A DNA stretch of 64,000 nt from Thalassovita mediterranea. GTDB taxonomy: Bacteria; Pseudomonadota; Alphaproteobacteria; Caulobacterales; Hyphomonadaceae. Position 1 is the stretch's first letter; every line of letters starts with the position of its first letter. The notes under the pieces were generated by a model, which worked only from the letters and a program-made list of their open reading frames with translations, was not told the origin of the DNA and searched no databases. Positions 60,363-64,000 of the stretch are shown here, piece by piece. The position numbers were made by a program, and so were the translations under genes. Location of the stretch: assembly GCA_019448215.1 (NCBI GenBank), contig CP080408.1:3038001-3102000 (forward strand), given 5' to 3'.

Positions 60363-61352
60363 GTGTTCGCTACACGCCTCATATCCGCCCTCCTGCTGAC
60401 GATCGCAGGTGCCAGCGCAGCTCATGCCGACGACGCCTGTGCCTCGTTGAACCCGCTGCTGCGCACGGTGAATACGGTGTTCGAAATCTCTCATGCGCCA
60501 ACGCGCCGGGCCAAGATGCCGCTTGTCGGTGAGTTGGAAGCATCCCTGGGCGAAGTTTCACTCATTGATCTCTATGGCGACATGGATCCCGACGAGCTTG
60601 ATGTCCGCCAGACAGCGATGATCGTCTTCGTCGCAGAACTATCCATGGTGATGGAGCGGCTGGACAGCGCTGACGGGGATGCGGCCCTTCAGCTTCTCGA
60701 CCGGGGCGTGCCAAACCTCGTCCGCGCCGAAATTGCGCGCCTCGAGAAGCAGCTGTCGTGCTCGGTCAGCGACAAGTGGACTGAAGAACCAACACTGCGC
60801 CCTGATGCCATGAAGGCGGGAAGCATAGGCGACGCCGCCCGCGCGACGGACAATCTGCAATTTGAAAGCGAGAGCGCCCGCCTCGCCTATCGCCAATCTT
60901 CTGCGCGCCCGGCACCTGGCCTTGAAGAGACCTCCTCCAGGGGTGGCGCAGGCCCGCTTGCCTCTCTCGGATTTCCGCTACTCGTGACGCTCGCATTGCT
61001 GGCCGGCGCCTCCTACTGGTTCCGCCCGCGCATCCGCCGCTGGAAAAAGCGGGCTGAGCGTCATGTCTGCTATCGTGAAGTCCCTGTCCGCCTCGGCGGA
61101 GACATTCACGACCTCACCATTGTCGACTTCAATGTCGGCGGCCTTCGTATCAAGCATGATGGCAGGATTGCCCGCCGCCGCGCGATCTCGTTCGAGCTCG
61201 ATGACGTCTGGCTGCGTGGCAATGTGGTCTGGGTGAATGATTGCTATGCGGGCGTCCGCCTTGCCCGCCCGCTGACCGATGAGCAGGTCTCGATGCTCTG
61301 CTTCAACACGCGCCGCCAGGCAGCAGAAGCCAGCGGTCTCGCAACGGCCTAG
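60363..61352 (+). CDS. Membrane-anchored PilZ-domain protein with a periplasmic N-terminus
   Basis: The 329-residue protein starts at GTG with a signal sequence (VFATRLISALLLTIAGASAA). The helical N-terminal domain (about 25-195) has two Cys (ADDACASLNP, LEKQLSCSVS), then a membrane helix (LASLGFPLLVTLALLAGASY, about 198-220), basic residues, and a C-terminal PilZ domain: RHVCYREVPVRLGGDIHDLT, IVDFNVGGLRIKH. The usual c-di-GMP-binding RxxxR is partly present as RHVCYREVPVR. This suggests a periplasmic sensor coupled to a cytoplasmic c-di-GMP-type domain. The 3' end overlaps the convergent gene by 4 bases. Confidence 0.8.
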   Translation: MFATRLISALLLTIAGASAAHADDACASLNPLLRTVNTVFEISHAPTRRAKMPLVGELEASLGEVSLIDLYGDMDPDELDVRQTAMIVFVAELSMVMERLDSADGDAALQLLDRGVPNLVRAEIARLEKQLSCSVSDKWTEEPTLRPDAMKAGSIGDAARATDNLQFESESARLAYRQSSARPAPGLEETSSRGGAGPLASLGFPLLVTLALLAGASYWFRPRIRRWKKRAERHVCYREVPVRLGGDIHDLTIVDFNVGGLRIKHDGRIARRRAISFELDDVWLRGNVVWVNDCYAGVRLARPLTDEQVSMLCFNTRRQAAEASGLATA

Positions 61353-61789
61353 CTGGCCTTCCCGCTCCCAGTATCCGGATCAATCCAGCTCACCTGTTTT
61401 GGATGCAGGTGAAAGCTGATCTTGTCATCGGCCCGCGTCTTCAGATCGACATAGCGACGCAACAGGCCCTTTCGCTCTTCCAGCGTGATGACATTGCGCG
61501 GGATCGCCAGCGGAGGATGGGCCCAGCGAAACAGGACATGCGGCTTCAGCCACAGCGTGTCCTCGCCGAACTCGGCCCAAAGCATGCCGCGATAGTGCAC
61601 CCGCGGAAACCGGCCCCGGCCCAGCGTGACTAGCATCAACCGCTTGCCAGCAAATGTCTCTGGCAGCTCTGCCTGATAGACCCGCGCCAGCGCCCGCCAT
61701 CCACTCGCCCAGGACAGGAAGGACACGATCCCCACCCACATCGCCCCGAAGAAAACCGGGAAAGCGAGGACGATGACCCACACCATCAT
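61349..61789 (-). CDS. Membrane protein, unknown function (PH-like region)
   Basis: The 146-residue protein has an N-terminal helix (WVIVLAFPVFFGAMWVGIVS) and a soluble region with RFPRVHYRGMLWAEFGEDTL and PLAIPRNVITLEERKGLLRR, which look like alternating beta-strands of a bacterial PH-like fold. Start overlaps the upstream gene (61786) by 4 bases. No family name can be given. Confidence 0.7.
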   Translation of the reverse strand: MMVWVIVLAFPVFFGAMWVGIVSFLSWASGWRALARVYQAELPETFAGKRLMLVTLGRGRFPRVHYRGMLWAEFGEDTLWLKPHVLFRWAHPPLAIPRNVITLEERKGLLRRYVDLKTRADDKISFHLHPKQVSWIDPDTGSGKAS

Positions 61790-62313
61790 GCCGCCTCACT
61801 GGCTCCAGACGTCCCAAGGGCGCGCTCACGAAACCGGTTCATCAGCGTCACCAGTTGAGAGCCGCGCACCTTGTAAGGCTCCGTCAGGCGCACCCGCCCA
61901 TACATCAGAATGCCAGACAGGCGCGGCAGCGCCTTGCGCTTTTCCTCGGTCAGCTTGAACGCCACCTGCCTTGAGGCAGGCATGCCTTTGCCACCGGAAT
62001 AGTGCAGGCTGAACTCTGACACTTCCGACCAGCCGATCTTGCCAAGCGACTTGAACTCGCTCGATTCAAATCCGTCCCGGTCCAGCGTCAGCCAGCCATG
62101 CCTGAACAACGCCGCACACACCCCGACCAGCGTCGTCATGGCAAAGAACACTGTCAGCCAGACGCTGATCTCTTCCGCCGGCCCATTGCCGGTCCAGTTG
62201 GTAAAAGCCAGCATCGCCGCCAGCAACGCGCTGGCGCTCGCCAGCACAAGGTACTGCCGGTTCGTGGCGCGCAGGTGCACAGTCTCTGGAAGCGGTTTCA
62301 GCATGGCGCCCAT
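61786..62313 (-). CDS. Membrane protein with PH-like soluble domain, unknown function
   Basis: The 175-residue protein has two helices (LVLASASALLAAMLAFTNWT and ISVWLTVFFAMTTLVGVCAA), then a beta-rich region with LTLDRDGFESSEFKSLGKIG and WSEVSEFSLHYSGGKG, typical of STM3941-like PH-type domains in small bacterial membrane proteins. It is co-transcribed with the gene at 61349. Function unknown. Confidence 0.7.
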   Translation of the reverse strand: MGAMLKPLPETVHLRATNRQYLVLASASALLAAMLAFTNWTGNGPAEEISVWLTVFFAMTTLVGVCAALFRHGWLTLDRDGFESSEFKSLGKIGWSEVSEFSLHYSGGKGMPASRQVAFKLTEEKRKALPRLSGILMYGRVRLTEPYKVRGSQLVTLMNRFRERALGTSGASEAA

Positions 62314-62340
62314 ATCGCACTGATTCCGGCCCGCGCGCTA

Positions 62341-63648
62341 TCAGCGGGCCTTGCGCATCACTGCAAAGAAGAACCCGTCCGTGCCAGCTGTGCGCGGTGT
62401 CAGCCGGACTGACTTGCCGTTCTTCGCGCCCGCTTTGACTTTTGCAGCGCCCTCATCGGTCAACAGGCCAGAGGCAATCGCCGCATCGGCTGCGCTTTCT
62501 TCGGTAAACTCAGGGTGCTCAGCGAGGAAATCAGCGACGCGGTCCTCATCTTCCTCCATCAGGAAGGAGCACGTTGCATAGACGAGCCGCCCGCCCGGTT
62601 TCACAAAGGCAGACGCCGCCGCGATGATCTCGGTCTGCTCCTCGATCCGCTTGGCGAGCTGCTTGTCCTTCAGCCGCCATTTCGCATCCGGCCGCCGGCG
62701 CCAGGTGCCTGTCCCGGTGCACGGCGCATCGACAAAGACCACGTCCATCTGGCCTTTCAGCGCCTCCAGCGCCTCAGGCTCCTTCGGATGGACCAGCTGC
62801 ACATTATGCGCACCAGACCGCTTCAGCCGCGGGATCAGCGCCGACAGCCTGCGCCCATCAATGTCATAGGCATGGACCTGCCCCTTGCCTTCCATCATCG
62901 CGGCCATGGCCAGCGTCTTGCCGCCGCCGCCCGCGCAATAGTCCAGCACCTGCTCGCCCGGCTTTGCATTCGATGCCGCCGCCGCAATCTGCGAGCCCGC
63001 ATCCTGCACCTCGACCCAGCCTTTCGAATAGGCGGGGATGCTCTCCAGAGAGGCCTCGCGCTCTGAAGGATCACGCGCCGGAATATGATAAGCATTCTTC
63101 AGCAGCGGCGAACTTTCAGCATTGGCAGACCGCATCGGCCCGCCCGCCTTCTCGGCGTCCACTTTCAGCGTATTGACGCGGATATCGACATCGGCGCGCA
63201 CCGCCATGGCCTGCGCCTCGACCACTTTCTCCTCACCGAAGACGCGGTCCATCATCGGCTCCATCCAGTCAGGATAGTCGCCCGACACCCAGGGCTCAGC
63301 CGTTACATCTGGCGCCATGACAAGACGCTCGCGCTCTTCCAGCGTCAGCTTGGACGGCGCGTGCTCTTCATCCATGGCAGAGTCGATCTTCATGATGCCC
63401 CAGCCCCAGGCAAAGCTCAACGCGCCAAGCACCAGCGCGCGCGGCTCATCAGAGCCCATCGCATGCGCAATCGAGTTCTTCTTGCGCAGGGCATCCAGCA
63501 CCAGCCCCGACACCCAGGCCCGGTCCTTGGAGCCCGCATAACGCGCCCGCTTGCCCCAGTCGCGCGCAGCCGACTTCACGGGCTGGTGCCGGTTCAGCAC
63601 ATCACCCAGCACATCAATCGCCGCCGCTATCCGTCCACCGTCGCGCAT
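62341..63648 (-). CDS. RsmB/NOP-family rRNA (cytosine-C5) methyltransferase
   Basis: The 435-residue enzyme has SAM-binding motif GEQVLDYCAGGGGKTLAMAA (about residue 225), a catalytic proline-cysteine VFVDAPCTGTGTWRRRP (about residue 300) and the second conserved Cys in LVYATCSFLMEEDED (about 350). These two Cys identify a C5-cytosine RNA methyltransferase of the RsmB/NOP family. It is rather short for RsmB with an NusB-like N-terminus, which here is about residues 1-120 (AAAIDVLGDVLNRHQPVKSA). The ATG at 63648 is preferred because the upstream part of the open frame lacks family homology. Confidence 0.88.
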   Translation of the reverse strand: MRDGGRIAAAIDVLGDVLNRHQPVKSAARDWGKRARYAGSKDRAWVSGLVLDALRKKNSIAHAMGSDEPRALVLGALSFAWGWGIMKIDSAMDEEHAPSKLTLEERERLVMAPDVTAEPWVSGDYPDWMEPMMDRVFGEEKVVEAQAMAVRADVDIRVNTLKVDAEKAGGPMRSANAESSPLLKNAYHIPARDPSEREASLESIPAYSKGWVEVQDAGSQIAAAASNAKPGEQVLDYCAGGGGKTLAMAAMMEGKGQVHAYDIDGRRLSALIPRLKRSGAHNVQLVHPKEPEALEALKGQMDVVFVDAPCTGTGTWRRRPDAKWRLKDKQLAKRIEEQTEIIAAASAFVKPGGRLVYATCSFLMEEDEDRVADFLAEHPEFTEESAADAAIASGLLTDEGAAKVKAGAKNGKSVRLTPRTAGTDGFFFAVMRKAR

Positions 63649-63724
63649 GGTTTTCAAAGCCTCTCTTGCGAAGTCGCCCGTCCTAGCGTCCAATCGCGGT
63701 CGAGGAAACAGCGGGGGGCACAAA

Positions 63725-64000
63725 GTGCAGGTCTGGTTTTTCGGTGCGGCGTCTCTCGTCAATGCGCTCGCGCTTTGCGTTCACGTCTTCGCAGGTGGCC
63801 GGCAGTTCGTGCGTCCACTTCTAGCAAGCTCACTAGAGCCAGAGATTAGGTGGATGGCCTATTTCATGTGGCATGTCGCGACCGTCGCGGTTGGCGCAAC
63901 TGCCATCCTGTTCGCCGTCGCGGCCGCCGGTTATGTCGGATACGGTCTTTTCGCGACCGGTTTCGCAGCTGCGATTGCGCTGCTTGCAATGGGCGTTGCT
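63725..64000 (+). CDS. Membrane protein, unknown function (5' part)
   Basis: At the right edge a GTG-started frame (GTG at 63725) gives about 92 residues with hydrophobic helices (FFGAASLVNALALCVHVFAG, VATVAVGATAILFAVAAAGY, FATGFAAAIALLAMGVA) and is cut by the window end. It lies divergent from the rRNA methyltransferase gene, with GGGGGG about 8 bases upstream. No family can be assigned. Confidence 0.6.
   Translation, partial: MQVWFFGAASLVNALALCVHVFAGGRQFVRPLLASSLEPEIRWMAYFMWHVATVAVGATAILFAVAAAGYVGYGLFATGFAAAIALLAMGVA

Overview
The window looks like alphaproteobacterial DNA, plausibly from a marine Hyphomonadaceae/Maricaulales-type organism. This is inferred from high GC, gene style and the chromosomal flank, not proven. 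About 54.8 kb of it appears to be most of an integrative conjugative element (ICE). Its right end abuts the 3' end of guaA at about 54839, and its left end lies outside the window.

Left part (1-20243) is metal-resistance cargo in two regulatory blocks. The first (1-5219) is a czcCBA-type divalent-cation RND efflux operon on the minus strand, a small His/Cys-rich secreted protein, a MerR/CadR-type regulator, a CDF-like transporter and a small membrane methyltransferase. Two MerR-type promoters with 19-bp spacers flank the regulator. The second (5296-19049) is a copper block: a P1B ATPase, a DUF411 protein, an APC permease, a DUF305 protein, a metallo-beta-lactamase/rhodanese fusion, a CsoR repressor, a small Cys-containing secreted protein and a cusCBAF-type Cu/Ag efflux operon. 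CsoR-type inverted repeats precede the ATPase and csoR, with a weaker copy before the DUF305 gene. The block ends in decayed DNA: a truncated duplicate methyltransferase, an IS5-type transposase remnant and a YnfA-family gene.

Middle part (20717-48677) is the conjugation core. On the minus strand are a ribbon-helix-helix protein, TraG/VirD4, a DUF3363 relaxase, a TraF-type peptidase, an HTH protein, DUF736, a ParB-like protein, an uncharacterised protein, ArdA and a DUF2285 regulator. On the plus strand is trbBCDEJLFGI followed by DUF2274, DUF736 and an AlpA-like gene. The gene order resembles Tn4371-type ICEs, from memory of that family.

Two DNA-modification/defence-like cargo blocks sit in the core. 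Island A (30142-37165) has an MmeI/YeeA-type methyltransferase, a single-pass membrane protein, an Ala/Ser/Lys repeat protein, a superfamily 2 helicase and a GIY-YIG protein. Island B (48687-53183) has a MerR-like regulator with two upstream palindromes, a 1035-residue N6-adenine methyltransferase and an overlapping PD-(D/E)xK-like nuclease. An integrase gene (53279-54544) and five copies of a 10-bp repeat complete the right end.

Right part (54839-64000) is ordinary chromosome: guaA; an XRE/membrane-protein operon divergent from an amidohydrolase lipoprotein across a large palindrome; a TPR/aspartyl-hydroxylase protein; a membrane-anchored PilZ protein; two small membrane proteins; an RsmB-like rRNA methyltransferase; and a partial membrane protein.
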